From the NCBI GenBank assembly GCA_050291935.1, contig JBNKKR010000015.1:6341-70340 (forward strand): 64,000 nt of DNA, in the 5' to 3' direction. Each line of letters opens with the position of its first letter. The stretch's first letter is position 1. This stretch comes from Desulfocapsa sp050291935. GTDB taxonomy: Bacteria; Desulfobacterota; Desulfobulbia; Desulfobulbales; Desulfocapsaceae. Both the position numbers and the translations under genes were made by a program. Below, piece by piece: positions 34,494 to 43,541 of the stretch. Below the pieces are notes generated by a model. The model saw only the letters and a program-made list of their open reading frames with translations. It made no database searches and had not been told where the DNA came from.

Positions 34494-35936
34494 ATGGACC
34501 AACTGTTTATTCTACCACCCCTTGACCCGATTCTTCCTGAAATCTTTCTACTCTGCACAGGCGTCGCCTTGGTGGTTCTGGACCTGCTCTTTCCGCGTGA
34601 CCGGGAATTACTGACTCGAATAACTTGCGTTGCGGGATTAGGTTTAATTGGCCTACTCTTTTATCAACAACCGTCCACCACGTTTGGGTCGATGTTTATT
34701 GTTGATGGCTATGCCATTTTCTTCAAGATTGTCTGTTTGATTGGACTACTTCTCGCAGTCCTGCTCTCCGGAACCTATCTTGATCGTGAGGGGATTTACC
34801 AAGGAGAATATTTCTCACTGATGGTCTTTTCTGTTGTTGGCATGATGATAATGGCCTCGGCTGGAGACCTTATCGTTGTGTATCTTGGCCTTGAACTGAT
34901 GGCCTTATCCATTTATTGCCTGGTGGGAATTCAGAAGCGTGAATCCCGTGCCAATGAAGCTGCATTAAAATATTTCCTTATGGGATCTTTTTCCTCGGCC
35001 ATGTTGCTCTTTGGAATGTCTTTGATTTATGGTCTAACAGGAACTACGGATTTACACGGAATCGGTCAAGCCGTCCAACACACACTTTCACCGGATGTAA
35101 AGGCGCCATTAATGGTAGGCTTTGTGCTCGTCCTGGCTGGATTCTTTTTTAAGGTTGCTGCGGTTCCATTTCACTTTTGGGCACCTGATATTTATGAGGG
35201 CGCACCGACTTCCATAACCGCCTTTATGTCAGTTGCCCCAAAAGCTGCAAGTTTTGCCGTGCTTGGTCGTATCCTTCTGGTTGCATTTGGTGGACTGCAC
35301 AACAACTGGGACATACTCATCTCCTGTATTGCTTTACTGACCATGGGATTAGGATCTGTTGTTGCCTTGTCCCAAACAAGCATCAAACGAATGCTTGCCT
35401 ATTCGTCCATCAGCCATGCTGGATATGCCCTTCTTGGCCTCTTACCAGGTACACCAGAAGGTCTTTCTGCCACCATGTCTTATATGCTTATTTATGGTTT
35501 TATGAATATGGGAGCTTTTGCAATTCTTATTCTTATGGTGGGTGAAAGTGATCGTAATGAATCTCTTGATTGCTATAAAGGGCTTGCTGATTCGCAGCCT
35601 TTGCTTGCTGCTGTGATGCTGCTTTTCTTTTTCTCCCTTGCTGGTATCCCGCCTACGGCTGGATTTATTGGTAAATTCTACCTCATTAAAACGGCTCTTG
35701 CAGCTGGATATACCCTTACAGTGATTGGTGCGGTGCTTTTTTCCGGTGTATCAGCCTTTTTCTACCTGCGTATTATCCGCCATATGTATATGAGCCCTGC
35801 TGAAGAGACGTTACCCGTCGTTCATACACCAGCTTTGCGAATGGTGCTTTGGATTGGAGTAATAGGGGTGGTAACTCTGGGAGTACTTCCAGGTACTATG
35901 CTCAACTGGGCTGTCAGTTCTATAATTGGCTTATAA
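34494..35936 (+). CDS. nuoN: NADH-quinone oxidoreductase subunit N (NuoN)
   Basis: 480 residues, antiporter-like subunit. Conserved: DLIVVYLGLELMALSIYCLV (key Glu), FKVAAVPFHFWAPDIYEGAP, QTSIKRMLAYSSISHAGYAL and FFFSLAGIPPTAGFIGKFYL. Start ATG 34494 with AAGGAG seven bases before it (GTG 34491 is in frame). It ends the complex I operon; a short palindromic repeat shared with another locus follows the stop. Confidence 0.95.
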   Translation: MDQLFILPPLDPILPEIFLLCTGVALVVLDLLFPRDRELLTRITCVAGLGLIGLLFYQQPSTTFGSMFIVDGYAIFFKIVCLIGLLLAVLLSGTYLDREGIYQGEYFSLMVFSVVGMMIMASAGDLIVVYLGLELMALSIYCLVGIQKRESRANEAALKYFLMGSFSSAMLLFGMSLIYGLTGTTDLHGIGQAVQHTLSPDVKAPLMVGFVLVLAGFFFKVAAVPFHFWAPDIYEGAPTSITAFMSVAPKAASFAVLGRILLVAFGGLHNNWDILISCIALLTMGLGSVVALSQTSIKRMLAYSSISHAGYALLGLLPGTPEGLSATMSYMLIYGFMNMGAFAILILMVGESDRNESLDCYKGLADSQPLLAAVMLLFFFSLAGIPPTAGFIGKFYLIKTALAAGYTLTVIGAVLFSGVSAFFYLRIIRHMYMSPAEETLPVVHTPALRMVLWIGVIGVVTLGVLPGTMLNWAVSSIIGL

Positions 35937-35960
35937 GTAAGCTTGATACCACCCAGGGCT

Positions 35961-35993
35961 CTCTTTTCGGTACCACCTTGGGTGGTGTAAGGC
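35961..35993. repeat. Short dispersed palindrome (copy A) after nuoN
   Basis: CTCTTTTCGGTACCACCTT followed by GGGTGGTGTAAGG contains the stem ACCACC/GGTGGT. A very similar sequence occurs at 60047-60078 (copy B), also about 25 bases after a stop codon. The shared part beyond the stem suggests a dispersed small repeat or a common 3'-end element. Confidence 0.45.
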
Positions 35994-36080
35994 GTATGAG
36001 CAGACAAGCTGCTCAACTCAGCTTTACACCGGTGTACAGGTCCATCACCGGTGTGAGCAGAAATGTAATTGAATATTGTT

Positions 36081-36965
36081 TCACTTCCCCTTGCTTGCCG
36101 TATGTTCCTGCCTGTTCTTATTCACGTTCACATACAAAGTGGCAAGTCCTGTTTTTTCTTTTCTGTGAGGACTTGGCTTTTGCGTTGTTTTCTTCTTTCC
36201 CATTGAACCTAATGGGGCCTTTCTTTGGCTAAACACTATCTTTGAGCATGTTATATGCAAACGATTCTCCCGCAATGGACAACTATTATATATTGTCAGC
36301 CCCACATCACGCATAGCTCCCATTTGTTGTATAGCCAGCGCTCCCTCAAAGATCCCCAGCCCTGCATTAAGTGGGAGTCCATCTTTAAAAAAAATCCATC
36401 CTGTTTCTGTGGATTTTTTATTGGTAATTGCCAAAGTACAAGTCAGTTTATCCATTTCGATAAGCTGTAACGTCAAAGCTATTGAGATCCCCGTCATCTT
36501 TCCTTGGCAAAAAAATGTACTTAATGCTGTCAAAATAGCAGACGCCAATGATACTTGAGAATACGGTGCAGCTATAATCCTACCTTTGGAGGACAAACTG
36601 TCCACTGTTCCTACCCTTTTCTTCTTTTTCTCATCAATTACTAGGAGCGGGATTCGGGATCTATTTTTACTAAGATAGGATTTAATTTCCTGAGAGGCTA
36701 TGGACGCTTCAAAGGATGCATCCATAAAAAGAAGTGAAAACCGGGTACTTGCCATATAACGGTGAATATCTTCATCAGGGTCCACTGAACTAAGCCCAAA
36801 TGAATCATTAAAATGCTGAAACACGCCCAAGAGCTGCTGGAGACTCTCTTTTCGCATTCCTATGGCTAAACAATTTGTTCGCATGCTCACATACCTATCA
36901 AGTAACAGAGAACCATTGGCAGGCCCCGGTATAGAAACCCATTGCACCATCTCACGCAATGACAC
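36081..36965 (-). CDS. Protein with receiver-like N-terminus and DUF4388 domain
   Basis: 294 residues. The first 130 residues have an alternating pattern and acidic/Lys positions reminiscent of a response-regulator-like fold (FSLLFMDASFEASIASQEI), but a clear phospho-Asp set is not evident. Residues about 150-230 fit DUF4388 (MTGISIALTLQLIEMDKLT, GWIFFKDGLPLNAGLGIFEG, ALAIQQMG), a domain found with signalling and gliding proteins. The C-terminus is very basic (KKKTTQKPSPHRKEKTG). It is transcribed toward nuoN. Function unknown. Confidence 0.7.
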   Translation of the reverse strand: MSLREMVQWVSIPGPANGSLLLDRYVSMRTNCLAIGMRKESLQQLLGVFQHFNDSFGLSSVDPDEDIHRYMASTRFSLLFMDASFEASIASQEIKSYLSKNRSRIPLLVIDEKKKKRVGTVDSLSSKGRIIAAPYSQVSLASAILTALSTFFCQGKMTGISIALTLQLIEMDKLTCTLAITNKKSTETGWIFFKDGLPLNAGLGIFEGALAIQQMGAMRDVGLTIYNSCPLRENRLHITCSKIVFSQRKAPLGSMGKKKTTQKPSPHRKEKTGLATLYVNVNKNRQEHTASKGK

Positions 36966-37153
36966 AGAAGATTTTCAAAACACCAACAAATTGTATAACA
37001 ATACCATCAAAAGCATGCACAAGTAAAATTTATAAAAAATATATCTCCCATTAATTTTATTTAACACCATGCCGATCGTTCATTGCCATCCTTCCCCATC
37101 ACTTAGTTTACTAAACCATCATTTTGCATAAATAGTTTATGATTTTTTCAATA

Positions 37154-37182
37154 TTGACAAACCACCCTAGTTAGTTTAAAAT
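37154..37182 (+). promoter_or_regulatory. Sigma70-type promoter of the AbiE locus
   Basis: TTGACA (37154-37159), 17-base spacer, TAAAAT (37177-37182): close to the consensus. It lies 33 bases before the AbiEi-like start. Upstream, GTTTACTAAAC (near 37106) is nearly palindromic and may be the autoregulatory site known for AbiEi-type antitoxins. The 36966-37153 stretch is otherwise AT-rich and gene-free. Confidence 0.6.
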
Positions 37183-37214
37183 AAAATCAAATATCATAAA
37201 AATAGTATGCAATA

Positions 37215-38000
37215 ATGAAACCCCATAAACCACCCCAAACATTACTTCAGGAAGTCCCAGATGGCCTGGTCGTCACTCGGAAACGGCTGCTAGCAATGGG
37301 GTTTGGCAGACCATCCATAGACTACTTCATAAGAAGTGGCAAGCTGACAGCAATAGGGCATGGAGTGTACCGTCGTCCCGGTCCCCCTTTAAAGTGGGAG
37401 CACATAATATATTCTCTGACCCAACTGAATTATCAAGTCCACATCGGCTCACGATCTGCTCTTGATCTTTCCGGATTTGCTCATTACCTACCATTAGGGG
37501 GAGTGCCATCAATACATGTCTATTGTAAAAAAAAGCTCCCAACCTGGCTTTCTTCCATAACGGGCAAAACCATCATCGAGCCTCGCAGCTTCAACCTTTT
37601 AACCGATCTACTAGACACCGCTATCGAAGAAAGAGCATTTGGGCATTGGGATTGGCCGATACCCTTTGCTTCTCAAGAACTAGCCCTATTAGAAATGGCT
37701 GATGAGGTGACGGACGAGGCTGACTTTATCGCCGCAGACAAGTATTTTGAGACAGCAACGACATTACGTCCCAAGCTACTCAACAGGCTCTTATCAAACT
37801 CGAAAAGAATCGGTACCAACAGGCTTTTTCTCTGGTTTCTCAAAAGGCACAATCTTCCCGTTCTCAACTCCTTGAAACTGTCTGAAATCAATTTCGGAAA
37901 AGGCAAGCGGATGATTATACGGGGAGGTGCCCTCAACAAAGAATTTCAAATAACAGTTCCCAGAGGAATGGCCTATGACAATCAATCCAATTTTTTCTAA
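37215..38000 (+). CDS. AbiEi-family type IV antitoxin / transcriptional repressor
   Basis: 261 residues. The N-terminal winged-helix region (VVTRKRLLAMGFGRPSIDYF, GKLTAIGHGVYRRPG) and the AbiEi-like central domain (SRSALDLSGFAHYLPLGG) are recognisable. These proteins repress their own operon and counter the nucleotidyltransferase toxin encoded downstream. It overlaps the toxin gene by 26 bases. The antitoxin frame is intact although the toxin is broken, so it may persist as a solitary repressor or immunity gene. Confidence 0.85.
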   Translation: MKPHKPPQTLLQEVPDGLVVTRKRLLAMGFGRPSIDYFIRSGKLTAIGHGVYRRPGPPLKWEHIIYSLTQLNYQVHIGSRSALDLSGFAHYLPLGGVPSIHVYCKKKLPTWLSSITGKTIIEPRSFNLLTDLLDTAIEERAFGHWDWPIPFASQELALLEMADEVTDEADFIAADKYFETATTLRPKLLNRLLSNSKRIGTNRLFLWFLKRHNLPVLNSLKLSEINFGKGKRMIIRGGALNKEFQITVPRGMAYDNQSNFF

Positions 38001-38668
38001 TCAGGTGCGGTTGCTCGTTGCCGCGTTACCGCAAGTATTCAAAGAAAATTGTTTTGCGTTGAAAGGTGGCACAGCAATCAATCTTTTCGTCAGAGAAATG
38101 CCTCGGTTGTCTGTCGATATTGATCTTACATATCTTCCAGTTGAACCAAGAGACGCTTCATTACAATCAATAGACACAGCTCTGAAAAGAATTGGTACCA
38201 ATATCGAAAAGCACATTCCAGGGGAAGCAGTCACAGCCAACAAAATGCACGGCCTCCCGTTCTGCAACCGAGTTCAGGTTGTCAAAGATGGTGCACTGAT
38301 CAAAATAGAAGTTTCACCGGTTCTCCGGGGTTCAGTTTTCCCAATAGCAGTTCAATCTCTTACTTCACCGGTAGAAGAAATGTTCGGGGCAGCCCAAATG
38401 CGTCTGTTAAATTTCCTAGACCTTTACGGGGGCAAAATATGTGCAGCGCTGGACAGACAACACCCAAGAGATTTATTGACATAAGATATCTACTTGATAA
38501 TGAAGGAATTACAGAGGATTTAAAAAATAGCTTTTTGGTTTACCTGATAAGTCACAATCGTCCTATCGCTGAATTGTTGGCCCCATCCCCTAAAGATATC
38601 AGGAAATCATTTGATCGAGAATTTACAGGGATGACTTTCGATGAAGTCAGTCTAGATGATTTATATAA
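37975..38668 (+). pseudogene. AbiEii-family nucleotidyltransferase toxin, broken by frameshift and IS insertion
   Basis: The 5' part (37975-38484) encodes the nucleotidyltransferase core: FALKGGTAINLF and LSVDIDLTYLP (the GG/T and DxD catalytic motifs). The first frame stops at 38484, right after HPRDL; the reading HPRDLFDIRYLLDNEG continues in the next frame if one T is restored near 38476-38480. The second part runs to DLYKVLQTN and then merges into the left end of an ISL3-family element at 38669, so the C-terminal 50-60 residues are lost. The toxin is almost certainly inactive. Confidence 0.85.
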
Positions 38669-38707
38669 GGTTCTTCAAACGAATCTGTGGGTAAAATGAG
38701 TCAAATA

Positions 38708-38781
38708 GCATGGATGAAATTGAATTAAAGGTCAAGCCCTCCGGGTCGCTGCGCGAACCTTGATTTCAATTTAATCCATGC
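38708..38781. repeat. Imperfect inverted repeat inside the ISL3 element's left part
   Basis: GCATGGATGAAATTGAA (from 38708) pairs with TTTCAATTTAATCCATGC (ending 38781) around a GC-rich centre containing GGGTCGCTGCGCG. It lies between the IS tip and the transposase gene. Composition of the centre differs from the AT-rich arms, so it may be a small nested element. Confidence 0.5.
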
Positions 38782-38831
38782 TCAATCTGTAGTTATTGTT
38801 TTTCAAAACAAAAATGTTTTGAAATCAAGTA

Positions 38832-38901
38832 TGCATTCAGTCCGATCAGTGAGTAAGTTCATTGATCTCGACCAAGATCCTAAAAAGGAGGACTGAATGC
38901 A
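38832..38901 (+). promoter_or_regulatory. Hairpin that can mask the ISL3 transposase ribosome site and start codon
   Basis: TGCATTCAGTCC (38832-38843) is the exact complement of GGACTGAATGCA (38890-38901). The right arm contains the 3' end of AAGGAGGA and the ATG at 38897. Transcripts that enter from outside would fold and hide the start, as described for several insertion sequences. Confidence 0.55.
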
Positions 38902-40150
38902 CATAAAGACTTTGCTCAATTATACGTCAAAATACAAGGGTTTTGTTTTCCAACACTCTCAGTTATGTCGCGATACAAACAGAATTCTAGTTTCAGTTGT
39001 ACCAAGGAAAAACAGCAAGCCTATATGTTCCAGATGTCATAAGACCGGCCCGGTATATGACCATTTGAATCAGCGAGAGTTTCTGTTGCCACCAATTTGG
39101 AATATCGCTGTTATTCTATTGTACACAATGAGACGGGTTAATTGCCGCCATTGCGATAAAGTTGTTATTGAGCAACTTCCATGGGCTACAGGTAAATCTC
39201 CGGTCACACAACAGTTTGCGGCATTCCTCGCGTTTTGGGCAAGGAAATTGTCTTGGACTGATACCGCCAAGTCATTCCGGGTTTCTTGGCATATTGTTGC
39301 TGACTCTGTAACATGGGTTGTCGAATGGGGGCTGGCTAACCGTACTATTGATAATATTACTGCCATAGGCGTTGACGAAATCCAATATCGTGGAGGGCAT
39401 AAATACCTGACCCTCGTGTACCAGATCGATAAGCATTGTCGCCGTTTACTTTGGATCGGCAAAGATCGCAAGAAGAAGACATTGCATACATTCTGTGACT
39501 TTCTTGGCACCAAACGCTGCGAAGCCATTGAATTTGTTTGCTCCGATATGTGGCGAGCCTACATAACGGTAATTGGTGAGCGTTTCCACAATGCTGTCCA
39601 TGTTCTTGATCGTTTTCATATTGTCGGACATTTGAATAAAGCTGTTGATGATGTCAGACGTTCCGAGGTCAAAGAACTAAAAGCAGCTGGTGAGCCAGCG
39701 TATCTAAAAAAATGTCGTTGGATTTTCCTGAAAAAAAGAAATCGGCTGTGGGGGAAATCCAGGGCTCGCTTACGTGATCTTTTGAATCTGAATTTACGGA
39801 CGGTCAAAGCATATCTGTTTAAAGAGGATTTTGACCACCTCTGGTCTTACAAAAGTGTTACCTGGGCTGATAAATTTATAAATGATTGGACTAAGGACGT
39901 CATGCGCCATCGAAGCCTTCCAGAGTTAAAGAAATTTGCCAAGATGGTTCGAAGTCATCAGGAACTGATTCTCAACTATTTTCGTGCCCAAAAAGAGCTT
40001 TCTTCGAGGATAGTAGAGGGCTTCAACAACAAAGCAAAGCTGACCATCAGAAAATCCTACGGTTTTCGGAGCGATAAATTGCGTGAAATAGCCTTGTATC
40101 ATACGCTTGGCAATTTACCGGTTCCTGAAATCACCCACAGATTTGTTTGA
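38897..40150 (+). CDS. ISL3-family transposase
   Basis: 417 residues, intact. N-terminal zinc-ribbon type Cys set (CSRCHKTGPVYDH, then VNCRHCDK) followed by the DDE catalytic domain: GVDEIQYRGGHKYLTLVYQ, VCSDMWRAYI, LDRFHIVGHLNKAVD, and near the end EGFNNKAKLTIRKSYGFRSD with the final Glu. All are hallmarks of ISL3 transposases. AAGGAGGA precedes the start. As the frame is open and both ends are present the element may still be mobile. Confidence 0.95.
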   Translation: MHIKTLLNYTSKYKGFVFQHSQLCRDTNRILVSVVPRKNSKPICSRCHKTGPVYDHLNQREFLLPPIWNIAVILLYTMRRVNCRHCDKVVIEQLPWATGKSPVTQQFAAFLAFWARKLSWTDTAKSFRVSWHIVADSVTWVVEWGLANRTIDNITAIGVDEIQYRGGHKYLTLVYQIDKHCRRLLWIGKDRKKKTLHTFCDFLGTKRCEAIEFVCSDMWRAYITVIGERFHNAVHVLDRFHIVGHLNKAVDDVRRSEVKELKAAGEPAYLKKCRWIFLKKRNRLWGKSRARLRDLLNLNLRTVKAYLFKEDFDHLWSYKSVTWADKFINDWTKDVMRHRSLPELKKFAKMVRSHQELILNYFRAQKELSSRIVEGFNNKAKLTIRKSYGFRSDKLREIALYHTLGNLPVPEITHRFV

Positions 40151-40299
40151 AGAGGCAGAAATAACATTACACAGGAACAAAAACAATCTTTTTTCCCGTC
40201 AAAAAGGGAAAATCCGATGACAATTTCACAAACAGCACTCCTTTCACCCAAAAACATTGATTATCCCCTGCTAACAGGGACGAGATTGTTTTAAATTAT

Positions 40300-41508
40300 T
40301 CAATCCGGGCTCCAAGGCGTACTTGATCTGACTTCATTCAGTCCAAACCGCACCCCCTGATGATCTGCCGGATTCAGCCAGAGCAGTCTTTCAAAAACGA
40401 CAGCAGCCTCTTCAAATTGACTCAAGCGCCAAAGGCAAAGGCCGTATCCGCAAAGGCAACGGAGAAATGGCCGATTATCAATCAACCCCCAGGGAAGCAA
40501 ACCAATAAAACTTTCTTCCAGTGACAGCTCTCCAATACGTACTCCCGCCTTGAAATATTTTATGGCTGATTCAGGAAAAGAGTCAAAGTCCAAATTCCCG
40601 AGATGGGCGTACGCATCAAGGCAGCGCATATCCATTTCCAAAAGCTGCATGAGCAGTTGCCGGGCTCCGGAAATATCTCCCGCCTGACTCAATTCACTAG
40701 CCTCAATAACAGGATCGGAAAACGGATCGTCAAGATCCATGCCCGGCAGGATTTGTTCCATTTTGTATTGTGGTCGTGCACCCCAGGCTAAAATTGCCTG
40801 CATCCACGATTCGAGGGGAGCTTCTTCGTCACGCCAGTATTCGTCAGTTGGATCCCACTCACCACAACCCTCAAGTCCAAGGGGTTGTAAGCCGAGTTTG
40901 ACCGCATCAAGACGTACCCGGATTATCTTACCGGAAAGATAAGGGTGGCCACTAAAATGCCATTGCTTACCAGGATCGACTGTAATAATCCAGCCGGGAA
41001 AAGCTTGATGAAGAGAACCAGTTCGAAGAGTGACAACTCTCTTCGTTTCCGGAATCAAACACCGGCAGGCTTTTTCCTTTACTGAGACTACTATCAATTC
41101 GACCGGTTTACTCGTATCAATATCATCTTCCTGTACCTTGTGACGTATCGCTCTGTTTTGTTGCGAAGGTGAGCTTTCAGGAAAAGGCTCAAGTCCCAGC
41201 CAATAGCGATATACTGCCATGGTAGTACTTGCCCTGGTACCAGAAGGAAAAACTATATCTGCGGCTGCAATTTTATAGTCCTCACCATTCTCTTTCCGGC
41301 ACGAGGCCATCAAACCCTGTCGGATATTACCGGAATAATCAATTGCGAGAACAGACACCGGTTCCCCGACGACAAAAGCGTCAACGGGGAACACAAGCTG
41401 CTCTTCAACGTATTGCTGCACGGCCCATATCTGTTCCTCGTCGTTGTAGGCATCAACCAAAACTTCTTGCAGCAACATTTCTAAATCAGAGACATTTTTC
41501 TTATCCAT
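40300..41508 (-). CDS. Cytoplasmic protein with C-terminal TPR-like repeats
   Basis: 402 residues, no signal peptide. The first 230 residues have no family I recognise (acidic, with a WEDP/Trp-rich middle: CGEWDPTDEYWRDEE). The last 150 show TPR-like helices (EASELSQAGDISGARQLLMQ, CLDAYAHLGNLDFDSFPESA, GYGLCLWRLSQFEEAAVVFE). TPRs mediate protein contacts. It is an isolated gene between the IS and a gene fragment; its ribosome site is GGTAAGGT. Function unknown. Confidence 0.7.
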   Translation of the reverse strand: MDKKNVSDLEMLLQEVLVDAYNDEEQIWAVQQYVEEQLVFPVDAFVVGEPVSVLAIDYSGNIRQGLMASCRKENGEDYKIAAADIVFPSGTRASTTMAVYRYWLGLEPFPESSPSQQNRAIRHKVQEDDIDTSKPVELIVVSVKEKACRCLIPETKRVVTLRTGSLHQAFPGWIITVDPGKQWHFSGHPYLSGKIIRVRLDAVKLGLQPLGLEGCGEWDPTDEYWRDEEAPLESWMQAILAWGARPQYKMEQILPGMDLDDPFSDPVIEASELSQAGDISGARQLLMQLLEMDMRCLDAYAHLGNLDFDSFPESAIKYFKAGVRIGELSLEESFIGLLPWGLIDNRPFLRCLCGYGLCLWRLSQFEEAAVVFERLLWLNPADHQGVRFGLNEVRSSTPWSPD

Positions 41509-41670
41509 ACCTTACCTGCCACCCTCGTTTACAGATCACTCGATCAAAATTGCTCCAAACGAACTTGCTCATACCGGAGCCATTTTATTTAATCAATCAA
41601 TAATCCGCCAGCTTTTCAGCGACTGGCCTGCCAGTCATTCTTTTCGTAAACATCATTCTGCAGAACTTTT

Positions 41671-41931
41671 TCACCACCATCGCCCAAGACCGTATTGATC
41701 TTCAAACAGAATTTCATTCACCCACAAAAGCTGCTCCGGTCGCGACAAAGACGAAATGGGGACCGCCTTAAAGACAGTATCCATCCCCTCAATAATTTCC
41801 TGCGCCAAATACCCATCATCGTGTGACTCTTCTATGTGCCTTTTTCCACTATCCCACAGGACAGCTCCAACCTCAAGTACCTCATCTGCATGGCCGCCAG
41901 AGAGTAACGCTGCCAGCAAGCATGAACTCAA
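41671..41931 (-). CDS. Short hypothetical protein, possibly a C-terminal gene fragment
   Basis: 86 residues (LAQEIIEGMDTVFKAVPISS, QLLWVNEILFEDQYGLGRWW). It reads like the tail of a larger protein and has no good ribosome site, so it may be a remnant. The surrounding 41509-42140 stretch holds no other gene. Confidence 0.3.
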   Translation of the reverse strand: MSSCLLAALLSGGHADEVLEVGAVLWDSGKRHIEESHDDGYLAQEIIEGMDTVFKAVPISSLSRPEQLLWVNEILFEDQYGLGRWW

Positions 41932-42143
41932 GGTTGTATCGTGAAGTCACAAGAGACATTGTAGTACAATGTCAGAAAAAGTATCCGGGTAGAACGGTAA
42001 AGACTACACTGTAAGACAGAAGAAGTAGTGCCATAACGGTGTTGGCGCCAAGGCCAACTAACTGATATTAAACGACTTTATCGTTTATGGTCACAAAATT
42101 GGGTTAGATTATGGCAAAATTTGGGTAAAACAGGGCTAAAATG

Positions 42144-42180
42144 AAAAATGGGTTAAGCCAAATTAATGGCTTAACCCATT
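42144..42180 (-). terminator. Rho-independent terminator of tRNA-Phe
   Basis: AATGGGTTAAGCC (42147-42159) and GGCTTAACCCATT (42168-42180) form a 13-bp stem with an 8-base loop. Read on the minus strand it is followed by TTTTTC, the U-tract. It lies 11 bases beyond the tRNA 3' end. Confidence 0.85.
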
Positions 42181-42190
42181 GAAATTAAAG

Positions 42191-42266
<76 letters not shown>

Positions 42267-42370
42267 ACCTTTTGTGCAGTGCTATTTACTGAACATTCTC
42301 TTCTGTGTCAACAAGAAAGAAGGAAAACATCACATCTCTTTCTTTCATCCGTAGATTTCCATTCACTTCT

Positions 42371-43195
42371 TTAGAATTTCCACGCAACCTTCAGGCCGAT
42401 CTCGGTGGAATTATTCTCCGGTTCAAATAAAGCCACAAATTGGTTCCCAATAACACCGATAACAACGGGATCTGACTCATCAATGTCCCAATAGCGGAAG
42501 AATGGTTCAATGACAAGATTTTGGTTCTGCACCACCAACGAACCTCTAACACCATATCCATCATTTTGATCATTCTCAACATCCCCAATCCAGGAAGCGA
42601 CATCTCCCATATGACTGGTCTGCGTGCCGCTCAGGAAGATATCATATTCAATTGTCACCCCGACATACCAACCATTCTCAAGATCGGTTTTAGTCGTAAC
42701 ACCAACAGGACTGTATGAGTACTCCGACTCCCTATCGTAACCGACTGGCATCTCCCCTGCGTCATCCTGCAAATAACGATGCCCCAGACCACAATAAGGA
42801 GTAATTGTGGTTGTGGGAGATAAAACAAAATCATATCCAATAAGCCCTCTTAGCTCAAAAAGATAGTCATCTATCCCATCATACTGATATGGAGTCCCGT
42901 CCTGCAGTGCTCCATCATAATCTACCTGGCCGTAGGCATATGAACCTTCCACCTTCATCATAATACCATTTCGGTAGGTATAAGAGCCTACAACCCCAAA
43001 CATTTCCCCACTTTCCTCCATGGTACCGGGTTCTTTGTAGGTAATCGTTGAAAGCGCTGCGCCAACTTCAAACACATGCATATCACCAATGACTATCTGT
43101 CCCGGAGCTTCTTCCACAGCCATAGCTGATCCGGTGGTAAATAATCCAAACGCAAAACAGAATACAGCACCACTGATACTTATTTTCTTCTTCAT
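42371..43195 (-). CDS. Outer-membrane beta-barrel protein
   Basis: 274 residues. Signal peptide 1-26 (cut after SAMA). The mature part alternates aromatic and small residues in strand-length blocks (MFGVVGSYTYRNGIMMKVEG, YLFELRGLIGYDF, TTTITPYCGLGHRYLQDD) and ends LKVAWKF with the C-terminal Phe recognised by BamA. It resembles small OmpA/OmpW-like barrels of 8-10 strands. Ligand unknown. The 346 bases upstream (43196-43541) hold no gene. Confidence 0.75.
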   Translation of the reverse strand: MKKKISISGAVFCFAFGLFTTGSAMAVEEAPGQIVIGDMHVFEVGAALSTITYKEPGTMEESGEMFGVVGSYTYRNGIMMKVEGSYAYGQVDYDGALQDGTPYQYDGIDDYLFELRGLIGYDFVLSPTTTITPYCGLGHRYLQDDAGEMPVGYDRESEYSYSPVGVTTKTDLENGWYVGVTIEYDIFLSGTQTSHMGDVASWIGDVENDQNDGYGVRGSLVVQNQNLVIEPFFRYWDIDESDPVVIGVIGNQFVALFEPENNSTEIGLKVAWKF

Positions 43196-43541
43196 TTATC
43201 GGTTCTCCATAAAAATAGTAAAAGCACAGCAAAGCTTTGCTTCATAAACAGTTGTGTCCATACAGTTCATGCCCGGATAACACTATTTATTGTGTTAGAC
43301 ATATTCAAGCACAGTCATTAACCATTTGCAATCATTATTTGAAATTCAATACAAACCGAACAATGGGACAAAGTTAAGGAAGGGAGACAAAAACAGTGCC
43401 CGCTTGTACTGTTTTTGTTTTACACAGACGCGATCATTATTCACTGCAATAAAAAGTTGCCAAACTCCTTTTAGCAACGTACAGATGACACCTCACAAGT
43501 GGGCTACTGCAAAGAATAGCAGTTACTGTTCTTCACCGGTA

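Larger units (their letters stand above)
38669..40156 (+). mobile_element. ISL3-family insertion sequence, complete (about 1.49 kb)
   Basis: Terminal inverted repeats: GGTTCTTCAAACGAATCTGT at 38669 and, read inward from 40156, GCCTCTTCAAACAAATCTGT; matching continues for about 26 bases with four mismatches. They bracket an intact ISL3 transposase. The usual 8-bp target duplication is not evident (TTATATAA against AGAAATAA), so one flank may have changed since insertion. The left end sits in the AbiEii toxin gene. Confidence 0.85.

Noticed and set aside
38661..40164. 8-bp target duplication around the ISL3 element
   Set aside because: The flanks TTATATAA and AGAAATAA do not match well enough to call a duplication.
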